DNA of 64,000 nt from NCBI GenBank assembly GCA_015146655.1, contig VKHL01000098.1, forward strand, positions 1 to 64,000, given 5' to 3'. The notes beneath the pieces are model-generated. The model was not told the origin of the DNA and did no database searches. It worked only from the letters and a program-made list of their open reading frames with translations. Both the position numbers and the translations under genes were made by a program. This stretch comes from Ochromonas danica. Its lineage: Eukaryota > Sar > Chrysophyceae > Chromulinales > Chromulinaceae. Below, piece by piece: positions 48,974 through 60,627 of the stretch (position 1 is the first letter of the stretch; each line of letters starts with the position of its first letter).

Positions 48974-50686
48974 CTAGCAGAGGATACGTGCAGCGTACTG
49001 ATTCTCGTCATAGTACTGCACAACAACAATCTTGTCCGCGAACTTTCGCCCAGCCAGTGCCATGGCAGCATTGCGAGCCATTGCCACGTCAGCGAACTCA
49101 ACATAAATGTATCCCTCCGAGGAGGCGGGATAGCCATCGATCATTCTAGGCAGCAACAAGCTCAACACTTGGCCATAATCACTACACTCCAATCGCACGT
49201 CTTCTTGGATATCAAGGAACTCGCTTTCATTGTAGAGATCCTCCTTGGTCAACATGTTGCAAAGCTTGAGCACTCGCGATGGCATGCCTTGCACATTGTT
49301 GACCACCGCCATGCCTTGCATAGCATTGGACTGCATTGGCATTGACATGGACATGCCCATAGATTGTAATTGCTGCATATTATGCATACCCATAGGCATG
49401 GATCCAGGCTGCATGGAGGAGAAAGGCTGTGAGGGGATGGTGTGGGCGGTGGAGGAGGAGGGAGTATTCGAGGAATGCACCGCATAGCGCACTGTTAAGG
49501 TCTTGTCTCCCAAAGACATGCCATTCAGACCTTTGATAGCAGCATCCGTGACCTCTGCATTAGCATACTCTGCGAAGGCATATCCCTTAGAAGTGTTGGA
49601 GCCAGGCTCTCTCACTTGGTGGAAGGACTTGAGAGGACCAAACACGGACAACAACTCCATCACCTGCTCATCTGTGAGATGATAAGGTAGACCACCTACA
49701 AACAGCTTCCCACTACCCGACACAGTAGCACCAAGAGCTTCAAGCAGCTGCTGGTTGAACTGCGGGATCTCTCCGGAGGCAGGCAGTTGGTCGGGATGAT
49801 AGTCATTCGGCCGTCGAATACGCAAGACAGTCGTGCCAGTGTAATGCTCGAAACGAATACCATCCAAGGCCATACAAGCAGTAGCCAGTTCAATACTCAT
49901 GAACTCAACGAATGCATAGCACTTCTCGACGTTGAGATAGACTTTAATACAAGGTGGTCCATTCGTCTTCTGAGGGGCGAGAAGGCGTGTTACCACATCG
50001 TTAAAGAATGCCATGATCTCTGGCTCTGTAGCACGAGGTGGGACACCTCCAGCATAGATTCGTCTGGCATGTTTGGTGTGGATGGAGTTGTCAATTCGGG
50101 TCAAGGCGGGGATGCCCTCGATGGCCTCTGAGGAGGTCTGCAGCGGTGCGTAGTTAGCGAAGGAAAGGTAAGAGTTGGGCACGCCGTTAACGAGGTTGTT
50201 GACTCCAATAGGCGGTAGTTCAATGCCATCAGGTGGCCGCACGTCGAAGTTGGAGGCTTTGTTCTTACCGCGAGGCTTCCAGACGACCTCGTCACGCGCT
50301 GTCCGGCGACGATCACTGAGAGACGACACACACCGTGACAAGTCAGGCACACACACAGAGAGAGAGAAGGTGAAGACCTACCCAGACTTGGAACGAGATC
50401 GAGAACGGGAGCGTCGGCGCTCTCTCTCCCGCCCTCGTCCTCCACCACCGCCGCTCTCCTCTCCACGGGGAGGGCCTCGTATGTTTCGAATATCGCGTTC
50501 ATCAAATCGAGGGTTGGGGTCGAAGGCAGGGGCACTGCGGCTGTCATGGAAGCGGTTGGCTGCGGACGATGGCTCGGGCAGCGCAAAGGAAGAAGTCGAA
50601 TGGTCAACCTCAGGAGCAAAGGCTTCTCCTCCGCCACCATTCGTCATCCATGCAGGAAGGGTCAGTCCTCTTCCTCTACCAGCCAT
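48974..50686 (-). CDS. splicing factor U2AF large subunit (U2AF65)
   Basis: Exons 50686-50382 and 50315-48974 (66-bp intron, join SKSG|DRRRTARDEV) give 548 residues. U2AF65 binds the polypyrimidine tract and recruits U2 snRNP. An RS-like region (ERERRRSRSRSRSKS) lies at about residues 88-102. RRM1 begins RRIYAGGVPPRATEPEIMAFF, RRM2 begins GKLFVGGLPYHLTDEQVMELL, and a Met/Gln-rich spacer leads to the C-terminal UHM (RVLKLCNMLTKEDL…YIYVEFADVAMARNA). The stretch PPIGVNNL before RRM1 could be a remnant of the U2AF35-binding ligand motif, with a Trp missing. The spacer between RRM2 and UHM is unusually long and Met-rich. Confidence 0.93.
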
Positions 50687-50918
50687 TGTTGTGTTAATTG
50701 GGGGATAGATTGCGTCGTTCCGTTCCTTTCTTCTTCACAGCCAAAGCCAGCACAACAAACACAGCCACACAGGCCAGGCCAGACCAGACCAGACCAGACC
50801 AGACCAGACCAGACCAGACCAGACCAGACCAGACCAGACCAGACCAGACCAGACCAGACTAGAGTCCCTATTAAGTTAACAATCCCCGCACTGACAACAT
50901 TAGCCTGAAGAAGAAAGC
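50687..50918. promoter_or_regulatory. shared divergent promoter, U2AF65 / FkbM-like gene
   Basis: The spacer is dominated by an AGACC array, followed by AAGTTAACAATCCCC just before the plus-strand gene. No other signal was seen. Confidence 0.4.
50772..50857. repeat. (AGACC)n pentanucleotide array
   Basis: There are about fifteen perfect AGACC units plus degenerate GGCC-containing starts. The array fills about a third of the promoter between two divergent genes and is a likely length polymorphism. Confidence 0.95.
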
Positions 50919-52733
50919 ATGGGTCACCAATCTTATCAACGACTTCCCCACTTCTTCTTTATCTTCTTACTTCTCCTAGATGTGATCATTGTGATCGTCT
51001 CTGGAGTAGAGGATCCACTTTGCGACTTCCATGACTTGTCTCCACCAGTCCATGCTGTGCTCTGTGCTGTTGAGAAAGGTGTCTGGCGCATTTCTTCTGA
51101 CGCCCCCGCCCTTCAAAACACTGGCTGTCTTATTGGTAAGAACAGATGCAGAGAGGTGATGACTGTCCCGAAAGAAGAGGAAGTGCCTCCATCGCCTGCC
51201 CCTCCAGATGCCAAGAACCCAACCTACCAACAACTTGCCTTACGAGCGGAAGAAGTCGTTCCAAAGACATGGTGGAGAGCAGGCTTTGCTAACGAGAAAC
51301 TGCACCTTTCTGTCAATAATGATGCCTTACCACGTCGTCTCTTTGATAGTCACGTATTGTCCAACAAGAAGTTGAAGAACATTTATCAATGTGTCACACG
51401 GCAACAGTTTATGAGGAAATCTGCTAGTTTTAATGATAACCAGCAGCAACAACAAACATCATCAGCAGCCAGGAATCAGACTACTACCTCATCTTGTAAA
51501 GTTGCCTCTAGTGGTGCCATGAAGACATTCCGTGCCCTCTGGGAACAATACCGTGACAACCTCGATGGTCGATTTGATTCTTCTCCTTCCCCTTCCATGG
51601 CAGAAGGAGGAGGAGGAGGAGGAACGACGATTTGGACTCCTCGAGGAAGTAATGATGGAGCATTCTATATGGCAGCAGCGGAGTTGTTAGAGCATTTCTA
51701 TGTGTCTCATGGCGGCATCTGGACTGGTTGCTTTGCTTTCGAGGAGGATATTGATTGTCGCGGAGCACTCGCCGCCGCTGTGCTTGTCCTCTCCATGCAG
51801 ACCATTGCGGATATTACCACGAGAAAGAGGTCATTCACGGAGAGCCAATTTACTCGTGGTTATATATTGGCCTCGTTGGGTCGTGGATTACTTCATGGCG
51901 ATGCTTCATCCTCTGGCAACAAACCCACGACACCTTGGCAGCTACGGGCAGTGGACTTTGTCGCCTTGCAATCTGCTTATATGCGTCTTTATATTGATTC
52001 ATTTGGTGCGAAATATCGAGAGCAGTTGGATCATTATATTCCTTTAGCATTCACTCCTGGATTTGTGGTCCAATCGCCTGCGGAATGGAAACCATTCGCT
52101 AATCGCCTTGAGCCAGTCTACACTTCTTTGCGCAATTGGATGTTCACAGAGTGTGCCAACCTCATCGACTTTGGACCTTATCGACCTCTCGTAGCCTTTT
52201 CAGAAGTGCGCCAGGCTCTAAGACGTGCTTCTACCTCTCGTCGGGTTCTGGTAGATGTTGGAGCCAATGGCTTCTTTGCCTCTCCGAAATACCTCATTGA
52301 CAGCTATGCTCCCTATTTGCCATTTACTGATATCATAATGATTGAACCAGAGCCTCATTTCTCCGCTACAATTCCTCCAGTCTATTCCCGGCGATATAAT
52401 ATCACCTTCTTGCCTATTTATGCTGAAGTGAATACGGGCGGGAAAACGGATATGCTCCGCCTCTTACCCACTCTTGTCAAGCCCGAAGACTTCGTAGTGC
52501 TCAAGTTTGATGTTGATCCCAATCGCTATGCTTATGGACCCACTATGGAGTGGGGATTTCTTTTCGCTACCTTGCAACGGCCAGAAATCGCGGCGTTGGT
52601 GGATGAGCTTTACATTGAACTTCACTTCCACTTCCCTGCCCTCTATTGGAAGCATTATCACAGCAATTGGGAGGCATTGGATGCATTTCGTGACCTTCGC
52701 AATCAAGGAGCTATTGTACATTCCTGGCCCTAA
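50919..52733 (+). CDS. secretory-pathway FkbM-like methyltransferase-domain protein
   Basis: This single exon encodes 604 residues. The N-terminus has a hydrophobic signal or anchor (FFFIFLLLLDVIIVIVSG). The C-terminal 180 residues carry a SAM-methyltransferase pattern: RRVLVDVGANGFFASPKYL as the glycine-rich motif I, IIMIEPEPHF for motif II, and FVVLKFDVDPN for the acidic motif before the final strands, ending ELYIELHFHFPALYWKHY. This matches FkbM-type domains found in many algal and plant Golgi proteins, where the substrate is usually unknown. The middle region contains conserved-looking Cys (GIWTGCFAFEEDIDCRG) and helices. A role in modifying glycans or cell-surface material is a guess. 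Confidence 0.75.
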   Translation: MGHQSYQRLPHFFFIFLLLLDVIIVIVSGVEDPLCDFHDLSPPVHAVLCAVEKGVWRISSDAPALQNTGCLIGKNRCREVMTVPKEEEVPPSPAPPDAKNPTYQQLALRAEEVVPKTWWRAGFANEKLHLSVNNDALPRRLFDSHVLSNKKLKNIYQCVTRQQFMRKSASFNDNQQQQQTSSAARNQTTTSSCKVASSGAMKTFRALWEQYRDNLDGRFDSSPSPSMAEGGGGGGTTIWTPRGSNDGAFYMAAAELLEHFYVSHGGIWTGCFAFEEDIDCRGALAAAVLVLSMQTIADITTRKRSFTESQFTRGYILASLGRGLLHGDASSSGNKPTTPWQLRAVDFVALQSAYMRLYIDSFGAKYREQLDHYIPLAFTPGFVVQSPAEWKPFANRLEPVYTSLRNWMFTECANLIDFGPYRPLVAFSEVRQALRRASTSRRVLVDVGANGFFASPKYLIDSYAPYLPFTDIIMIEPEPHFSATIPPVYSRRYNITFLPIYAEVNTGGKTDMLRLLPTLVKPEDFVVLKFDVDPNRYAYGPTMEWGFLFATLQRPEIAALVDELYIELHFHFPALYWKHYHSNWEALDAFRDLRNQGAIVHSWP

Positions 52734-52990
52734 TGTGTTAAAATAATATGGTGATAATAGGGAAGATGAAAGCTAGAGAACAGACTTCTTTTAATTTCCA
52801 TGATCACAAACTATGCAGGCTTTGGAAAAGAGCCACATATTTTATAGTCTTTAACGATAATTTCTACGATTAATGGCATGACGAACTGGCCAAAACAACA
52901 ACATACAACTGCCGAAGGTAACAAGCGCATTCAAAAGTGTATAGCCAGCCAGAAACCAAGTCATATGTCAAAAAGGTCATTCACTGTCAT

Positions 52991-53945
52991 CTACAATTGG
53001 TTTTTACGATCGAGATGGACTTCCAAAGGTGCCAGGGCGCCGGGCAATCGCTGACCCTGCATTGCCACCACCGCAGCTCGGGCATGCTTTGGATCTTGAA
53101 ATGTCACAATGCCCCAACCCTTGGATTTACCATTGGGCGCTTTCTGCAAACGAGCAAACTCTATTGGCCCGATATGACGAAAGAGCGACTCCAATTTGTC
53201 ATCCTCAGTGATGGTGGGGCCCAACTTACTGACAAAGACAGAGCCACGCTCTTCAGGTAGAGAATCGGTCTTGCCAGCACCACGATCGAAGCGACATTCC
53301 AATTGACGACCACGGAATTCAAAATGATTCATTGCATCAATTGCACGACCAGCATCTCCTTCGGAAGCAAACTTCACAATGGCAAAACCTTTGCTCCGGC
53401 CGTACATATTGGTCAAAATGTTACAATCCACGGGAGAGAAAGCACTGAAGAGCTCCAACAACTCTTGTTGAGTCACAGCCCACTGCACGTTACCAACAAA
53501 AATACCACAATGCTTCTCAGAACCGCTTTCAGCGATTCGACGATCTAAGCGCAAATGCACTTGTCTACCATTGAAATAACTCTTATCAAGCATGGTGATG
53601 GCATTCAAGGCAGCCGCAGGAGAAACAAATTCAGCCAAGCTATGGCACAAATCAAATCATGTTAGTGCACTTAAACAAGAACAGTGAATATTCAAGTTGC
53701 ACATGAGACCTACCCCCAACCCTTGGAGCGCTTGGTGTCTTCATGACGTTGCACTTGAGCCGAAATGACTCCTCCAGCACGCAAAAGGAACTCCAAAAGT
53801 TGTTCGCTATTGGTAGTCCAAGCAAGATTTCCAACATAAACTTGTCTAGATCCTGGAACACGAAAGGACAAAGGTTTGGTCAAGGATCTGCCAGGATCAC
53901 ATTGCAAGATCAAAGGCAGAAAGCATCAACCAAGTTACCTTCCAT
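52991..53945 (-). CDS. three-RRM RNA-binding protein
   Basis: A 7-base first exon (53945-53939, encoding ME plus one base) joins 53852-53714 and 53639-52991, giving 264 residues: MEGSRQVYVGNLAW onward. The tiny first exon is inferred from phase: it is the choice found that gives an ATG directly before the first RRM. Three RRMs fill the protein: RQVYVGNLAWTTNSEQLLEFL, HCGIFVGNVQWAVTQQELLELF and GSVFVSKLGPTITEDDKLESLF. Their RNP1 motifs read KGWGLAEF, KGFAIVKF and KGWGIVTF. The organisation resembles Gbp2/hnRNP M-type proteins that bind G-rich RNA or act in mRNA export, but the assignment is only to the RRM level. Confidence 0.8.
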
Positions 53946-54773
53946 TTGACAAAACTAATATCTCAATAATACTAATGAATACGTAGAAAAATTGAGAAAA
54001 CAAAACTAGTGTTAGTAAGCCACAAGACGATGTTGGTCTGACGAAATAAATTTAAAAGTCCTAGGAATGGGTTTTGAGATGTCTTCGGCGAGGAATGAAA
54101 TCAGTGAGTCAGATGGACTACTCTTTTCTTCCACTACAGTAAAGACAAATCAGAAGAGATGAAATCTCAAGAGAAAAGCAATTCAAGAGGAAGATGAAGT
54201 GTTTGGAGGAAGAGTGAGAAGGTTGTGGTCCAAGACAAGCAAAAGTTGGCCAGGATGTGATGTCCCTTTGATGATGACACAGGCTGCAGGTGTTTGTTGT
54301 CGCTGTTGTCGTCAGAGACGAGCAGGAACGATTGGATTGGATGACACCGCACAGCACACAGCACACACTGACAGCGCACTGTGAGCACAGCCCGCACAGC
54401 AGCAGCACTTCAACAACACGTCGCGTCCAACGGAACTATTGTGAAGGAAGTTGGAAGTGTTTTACTGCACCAAAATAAGGACGTACGTGGACTAATTTAT
54501 TAGTCTAGAATGCTGTCTAGTAAGCCAGTAATGGACTATGCTGTTGACTATATATCGTAAATGCTGTTGACTATAGATCTATAGACTATAGCATATCATA
54601 TATAGTCTAAGGCGTATTGGCAGGGGTGCTAACGAAGTGAATGCTTTTCCACGGGGATGCTTCAATAGATAGATGGAAAGAAAGATAGTTGGAGAAGGTA
54701 TAATATTAGGGTTATTATGTATGACTTATAATTTATATCCTCAGTCCAAGGGAGATGATTAGCCGTGAGAAAG
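53946..54773. other. intergenic, with palindromic AT-rich segment
   Basis: No gene was found between the two minus-strand neighbours. Around 54537-54613 the sequence repeats GCTGTTGACTATA twice and contains the 14-bp perfect palindrome CTATAGATCTATAG. It could be a structured 3' UTR end of the gene that stops at 54774. Confidence 0.45.
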
Positions 54774-57700
54774 CTAAGAGAAATCTGCCTGATCCTCGTT
54801 CGAAAGCAAGCTATCCAAGTCAGGAATGATATCTGGGGCGACCGCATCGAAGTCGAAGTGGTCAGCACCTAGCGAGAGTGGCTCGCTGCTGAGGTAGCTG
54901 TTCAAGAAGTCGTCCGCTGTACCAGCTGATCCACTTCCACCGAGACCTCCAAACGGGTTTCCTACTAAAAGAGATCGTTCAACATTCTATCCCTTTAATA
55001 CAACGAAAAACACCTAACCTGAAGTCGACGGAGGTAGAATACCCGCCGATGTAACAGAAGAGGTGGCAGGAGAGCTCCACAAGCTCGCCGAAGGCAGTCC
55101 AACACCCAGGGCCATGGCAGAGGGGAACGCACTTGAAGGCGCGAAGGAGATAGGCGAGGATGCTACAGGCCCTTCGACAGACAGCGAGGAGGGGGTGAGC
55201 GGAACAAAGGACTTGGGCACAAAAGGTTTGGCTCCCGCTGACAACTCAATGGCCCCATTGACGTAGATCTCCTCAGGTTCTTCTTCCTGGTAATAGCTTA
55301 CAGAGCTTTGAGATGTCTGATTGAAAGCTGAATTATAGCCAGTAGCAGCAATCCCCGGCGCGACAATGGAGGAAGAGACAGAAGGCGAAGGAGAGACATT
55401 TGACGGAGGCATTGGAGGAAAGTGAAGTCCATAAGATAATGAGGAAGTGGTGTTGCCATTCGAAGGATACATTGACATTGAAGCAATGCCCGCATTATAG
55501 CCACCAACAGACGAATCCAACCCAAAAGCTGGGCTGCCACAATTATCATTAGAATATGCACTTGGTAGAGGATCATGACGAGGAGAGGACTTCTTGCCAC
55601 TGTGCAAAGTGCTGCCATTGTTGTTACTCACAGAACTCATGCTATTAGAGACTGGATTTCCTTTTTGTCGTGCAGTGGGCAAGGTGGTATGCTGAATGCT
55701 TGGTGCAGAGGAAAGGCTTGGAGAGGAAGACAAGGCGGCCGCCTGAGCAGCAGTGGGCCAGTTCAAAGTTGGTGCAATGGGTATGCCACCGGCAGCTGTT
55801 GCTATCTGTGGGTCTGGAGTCACCACATGGGGCAATGGTGCGCTATTCTGACCTTCTTTCGTGCCTTGTTTTTGTTGCAACTCTCGTAAGCGCTGCTCCT
55901 CGGCCTGCTGTCTTAACTGCTCAAGCGCCATCGAGATCAGAAAGGCAAGTCAAGAAGAGAGAAGATCAATTACCTACCCGACGTTTCTCATCCTCCGCAC
56001 GCGCATTCCAAGCCCTGTTAATACGACGGAGCTCTTCTTTCTCTTTTTGTAGCCTAGCAGCCGCCTCTTTGTCAGCTTGCAATTTGGAAGCAGCATTAGG
56101 ACTGGCTTGGGTCACAGGTGCCGCAACAGGAACCGCAGGCTTCGCCTCAGGCTTTCCAAGTGAGCTCTTTGATGGTTTACTACCCGCCTCTTTCTTGAGT
56201 GAAGTGTTGATATTCGAGGAGGAAGAGGAAGGTATAACAGATACCGCGGGGCTAGCATTTGCATTGGCGGTGGTTGCAGTCGTAGGGGCGGTGGGCCGCT
56301 GTTGATCACAAAGCCAAGAAATAGCGCGATCTATGTCTGTACCATAGAGACTGATAGCTGCCAGACAATCTGCTTCCACAAAACCCATAGCGAGAAGACG
56401 ATCCACTAACTCGTCGCGAGACGCAATACTCAGACCTTGCAAAGCAGTCAGTCCATTTGAGGGTGATGAAGTGCTATTACCGGAGGACGAGGGAGGAGAC
56501 GAAGACTTTGCTGAATTCTTGGAAGTCTTCTGAGGACTCGCCGTTGTTGATCCCTGTGTTGCTTTACTAATTGCCTGGCTAGGATTAGAAGATGATTTAG
56601 GCTCCTCAGCTTTGGCTTCATGGCTGGCCTCGGAAGACTTCTTTTTCTTCTTCCCTTTTTTACTTGAACCATGACCGCTGCTACCATTGGCAGTACTAAC
56701 AAGATTACTTTCCTTGCCACTCTCTTCTTCATCGGCTACAACAGCGGAAGCACAGGAGGTAGAGGACGGTCTGCATTCACTCTTCTTGCCGCTATTTGAT
56801 TTCTGCCCTGCAATCAGCGCTGAAAGATGATCTCTGGCTTTTTGTGCCACCTCACGACTTGTGTTGCTTTGAGCATTCTTGACCTTCGTTTTCGCTAACT
56901 CAAGAGGAGTGAGCTTCTTGTCGGTGGCTGAAGTGGCGGAGAGATTTGCCCCAGCCTGAGCCAAGAGAGTCATCGCACGTAGATTGCATACCTCCACTGC
57001 ATAGTGCAATGGTGCCCAACCTTTACGGTGACAACGACTATTGACATTTAGAGTGGGACGCCGTTCAGAGGCTGCTGCAGAGGGAGGAACATCGTTTTGA
57101 ATAAGCTGTATGACCATTTCCACAAAATCGTTGTCCTTCCATAGCACACTCTTATGTAAGATTGATAGTCCTTGATCATCATAGAGAGCAAGATCGACTG
57201 GAGGGTCAAGGACAGTTAGCAGCTGCCGTGCCATGGACAGCCGCCTTGCTGCCAATACCTTCAAATCCACAGTCTCGGGCAGACCCTTGGCTACTCGCTG
57301 CTCCTCTTCCATATAGTTCGTTATACACCTATGTACAGGATATAAAAGTGGCAGATCTTCTCGAAGATCTGCCAAAGCCTTATCCGTGATTGAAACCGCG
57401 GCACTGGAGGAAGAGGCCGTCACATTCTTTCCATCCAGTCCCAGCATAGCCTCAAATGTGATAATCTGTCCTTCCATAATAACATGCAACAACTCACTGC
57501 GCAGATGGTCACGTTGAGTAAGAATAGAGGTTTTGTCTCCAGCCTGCAGCTGATCCAATGAATGGTGAGGTCCAGGTATCATCTCCTCCTCCTCCACTTT
57601 GCATTCTTTTGTTTTCTTCTCCTTCTGCTTCTTTTTCTTATCAGCACGTTTTCTTGTAGCACGGATTTTCTTTTCCTCTTCTTCTTCGCAAGTCTGAACA

Positions 57701-58371
57701 TCATGGAGGAAGGTCTTGCCACCACCTTCCCAATCACCTTCTGCTCCTGCTGTCAAAGAAGGGAAATCCTCGTAATATTCATCACCCAGGAAATCTCCGT
57801 CTTCATCTTCTTCGTAATCTCCTTCTTCATCCGTGGACCATTCATCCATCGAATTCGGTTGAGATCCAAACATCATGCCGAAAGTCATTGCCGCTGTTAC
57901 ACAAAGCAAGTGACCACAGCATTTGTCAGCAACCAGGAAGTGTGGTAATGGTAATAGACACGTAATAGAGGTACCTGCAGGGATGGAGTCGTTCTCTGAA
58001 ATGCCCACCATGTCCATGAACATGCGCATGAAGGCAGCAATCTCTTGATGCGAATCCTCTCCACGGAAACTCTCTTTCCCTTCCATCACGGAGTTCAGCT
58101 TCTTGTAAGCTTCTGTGATTTGTATATACTTCTGCTTGGATTGAGGATCTTTACACTGTACAAGATGAGTTCCAATGATAGTTGAAGAGGAAGAAGAAGA
58201 AGTCTTTCAGCTCATAAAGTGCGAAAACAGAGAAGAGACAGAAAGTTTTTCGTTTTTTACCTTGTCAGCATCCCATTGCATGGTGAGCTTCTGAAATGTT
58301 TGCTTTAATAAATCGGAGGTAATTTCTTCTAAGGATATGCCCAAGATATGAGCAGCTTCTTGTACTTTCAT
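54774..58371 (-). CDS. degenerate J-domain + ankyrin + UBA protein
   Basis: Five exons, 58371-58261, 58155-57975, 57893-55978, 55916-55019 and 54964-54774, all in phase, give 1098 residues. The first two exons form a J-like helical region: VQEAAHILGISLEEIT, LLKQTFQKLTMQWDADK|CKD, then KYIQITEAYKKLN. The HPD tripeptide that activates Hsp70 is replaced by DAD. An acidic and basic linker leads to ankyrin-like repeats (LSILHKSVLWKDNDFVEM; GWAPLHYAVEVCNLRAMTLL), a Ser-rich region, and a UBA domain (ELVDRLLAMGFVEADCLAAI) ending WLCDQQ. A coiled-coil (LRRINRAWNARAEDEKRR|LRQQAEEQR) spans the fourth splice. The last ~300 residues are disordered with an acidic end. The combination suggests a ubiquitin-linked chaperone adaptor; that is inference. 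Confidence 0.8.
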
Positions 58372-59669
58372 GAAGAGGTCAATAGAGGACTGGTTGTTCG
58401 AGTTGAGGAGGTCAAGCAGAGAAAGGGATGATCTCCTTCTAGGAATTAATTTTCAAGAAACGAATAGAGTACAAATGAAAGCAAAAGGAACAAAGTATCT
58501 TCAAGAGGAAGGCTGTCTCTGTCACTTTGCTTCTGGTTTGGAAGGTCTACTACTTGGTTCTTGTCTTTGACAAAAGGTGGAATCACAAGCGAAGGCACTT
58601 GCTCGACAACTTAAACCCCCGCCTCAGAGACCAGACCAGATGGATTCCAAGGAGTTGTATGGATTCCATGGATAACATTTCTGCAATTTGGGAACCAGAC
58701 GAGAGTGTGGGTATCAAAGGAGATGTCCAATTGCAATGAATCTCTTCTCGTCCAGATGAATGAAAGCATGTCTGCTTTAATGCAACAAGTTGTGTGAGTG
58801 TCTTCATCGACGTTTCTCCAACTCAATCACAAGCAATATTGACGATGTCGTCATTTTCTCTTCTCTCCATCTCTTTGGAACTATTTCCTTCTCCAGTAGA
58901 GTTGGTGCTCCTCAATCTAACCGAAGCTACTTCCAACCTCATCTGAGAACCCATCTCCTATCGCCTATCTCTCAACAAGTCAAGGTCTTCATGCTAGCTA
59001 AATTTAGATGTTGTCTCGAATGGTGTCACTCCGCCAGACTATTTGGCTTCTTTTTATCTCAAGGTGGTGTGGCTTTAAGTCATTGCATTTGCAAAGTGTT
59101 ATGAAAGAAACTGACTGTTGACACTGTAACTAAGTTCAACTCTTATGATATGAGAGATAATTAGTTTGTGTGAATTGTGATAATAGATGAACACGTCGAA
59201 CCTTAATGGCGGATAGCAGAACAGTGGAATGAGTGTTCTTCAGTTAGTTATGTTTACCAATAATTAGAGCGCGGCAAAATCAGCACTACTTCCTCTACAC
59301 TTAACAACCCCAATGAACACTTTGGCTTCACTACGAGCGCCCCGTTTATCTAACTGAGAGACGGTCTAACATCCTGCTAGCTCTGCTTTATCAGACCATC
59401 AGATAAACAAGAAACAGGAAGATGGGGAGACAAGACAAGATGAACTAAGTTACAGTTCAACATCCCACTACAACCTTCCACTTCGCACGGCTTGAGTAGT
59501 GCGCAGTGTTCGGAGATCGAGTTTCGTATTTTCGTGTGCGACATTTGGTTGATGAGGTGCGCAAGAGAAGCAACCGAGCGATGATGAATGAACAAGTGTC
59601 ATCATCCATCAAGTGCAGAGAAGCAAACCCAGCCACCTCCTCCAGTCTCTTCCAACGACCACTGAAGAC
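58372..59669. other. 1.3-kb intergenic region, no gene recognised
   Basis: This is head-to-head spacer between the J-like/ankyrin/UBA gene and the UBL-like membrane gene. Several short plus-strand frames (for example about 58790-59104) have no recognisable composition. TGGATTCCATGGA-like blocks near 58640-58670 resemble ones at about 15263-15300. Extra 5' exons of either gene cannot be excluded. Confidence 0.4.
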
Positions 59670-60345
59670 ATGAAGGATCTTGAAGTAAAGCTGGCAGGAG
59701 AGTCTTCTGTCTTTGTCGAAGTCAGTCCAGAAGACTTCAATCTCAATCAGTTTGATGCTTGGGTGAGAACACGCTTTGGACTGAAGCATGACGTGCAGCT
59801 GGCATACTTGAGCGAGAAAGGCAAAGGTGAGAAGACTGCCCTTGACCTCCTTTTGGGTGTTTGCCTGTCTCATTCTTCTTCTTCCTTCATGTGTCACAGA
59901 GATTGTGGTGGACAAGGTTTTCGTCAAGTTGCACGACGTGGTCAACGTCAAGATCGTCCCGCCTGCCATCCCTCCTAAGCCTTCTGCTGACCATACCTTT
60001 GCCTATACCTTCTTGGCTATTACCACTTTGTTGTTGGTATTCGCACTCTATGCTGAGGAAGGCTCAGTGAAGCAGTACTTCGATGTGGAGGAATACTGCC
60101 GGAAGCTCGACATCTTCCTGCTGGATGTAGGCATCATCAGCAAGCCAGGTGTCTGCTTGGATTCCTTCATTGCCATCATTTGTTGGTCGGCCACCTACCT
60201 GTACATTCGAAGACTGTGGAACCCCGAGACCATGGACGTGGCCTTCCCTCGCTTCTCGGCGGATTCCTTCTTCGGAGGATTGGCTGCTGGTGGGGCAGTC
60301 CTCCTCAAGGCAATTTTGGTCAAAATTTTGATTGAGAAGAAGTAG
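59670..60345 (+). CDS. membrane protein with ubiquitin-like N-terminus
   Basis: Exons 59670-59826 and 59900-60345 (73-bp intron, join EKGK|EIVVDKVF) give 200 residues. The first ~75 residues look like a β-grasp ubiquitin-like domain: LEVKLAGESSVFVEV, then FNLNQFDAWVRTRFGL, VQLAYLSEKGK and a final strand VNVKIVPP. Hydrophobic segments follow (FAYTFLAITTLLLVFAL, DSFIAIICWSATYLYI, FGGLAAGGAVLLKAILV), ending in EKK, a possible ER-retrieval-like dilysine tail. UBL-plus-membrane architecture occurs in ER quality-control proteins, but no specific family was recognised. Confidence 0.65.
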
Positions 60346-60627
60346 GCAGTTGTAGTCATGCATTGTATATACTTGCTTTCCGCTAAATCATTGAAGATTA
60401 GTGAGTAGTGTCACAACTATTATCAAGAGGAGCTGAGAACTCCTCCATCCCTACACAGAGAGACTGCCTGCCTGCCTATACATAAATAGTTGTGTGACTA
60501 AACAAAGTCACACAACTCCACATCGTGCACCATGTAGCCAAACGGTTAAATGATGCCATCCCTGTCATAGAAGATAAGAACTATCAGATAACAAGACGTT
60601 CAGCAGCCCAGTTCGGGTCGGAAATGC

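Noticed and set aside
50772-50857. AGACC array as a CRISPR-like or minisatellite coding feature
   Set aside because: It is a plain 5-bp tandem without spacers, lying between two start codons.
54537-54613. AT-rich palindromic segment as a transposon end or origin
   Set aside because: No paired terminal repeats or target duplication could be found around it. It is likely a 3'-flank sequence.
58790-59104. Candidate small plus-strand gene
   Set aside because: Its composition is Ser/Leu/His/Cys-random, it has no family motif, and no splice sites extend it.
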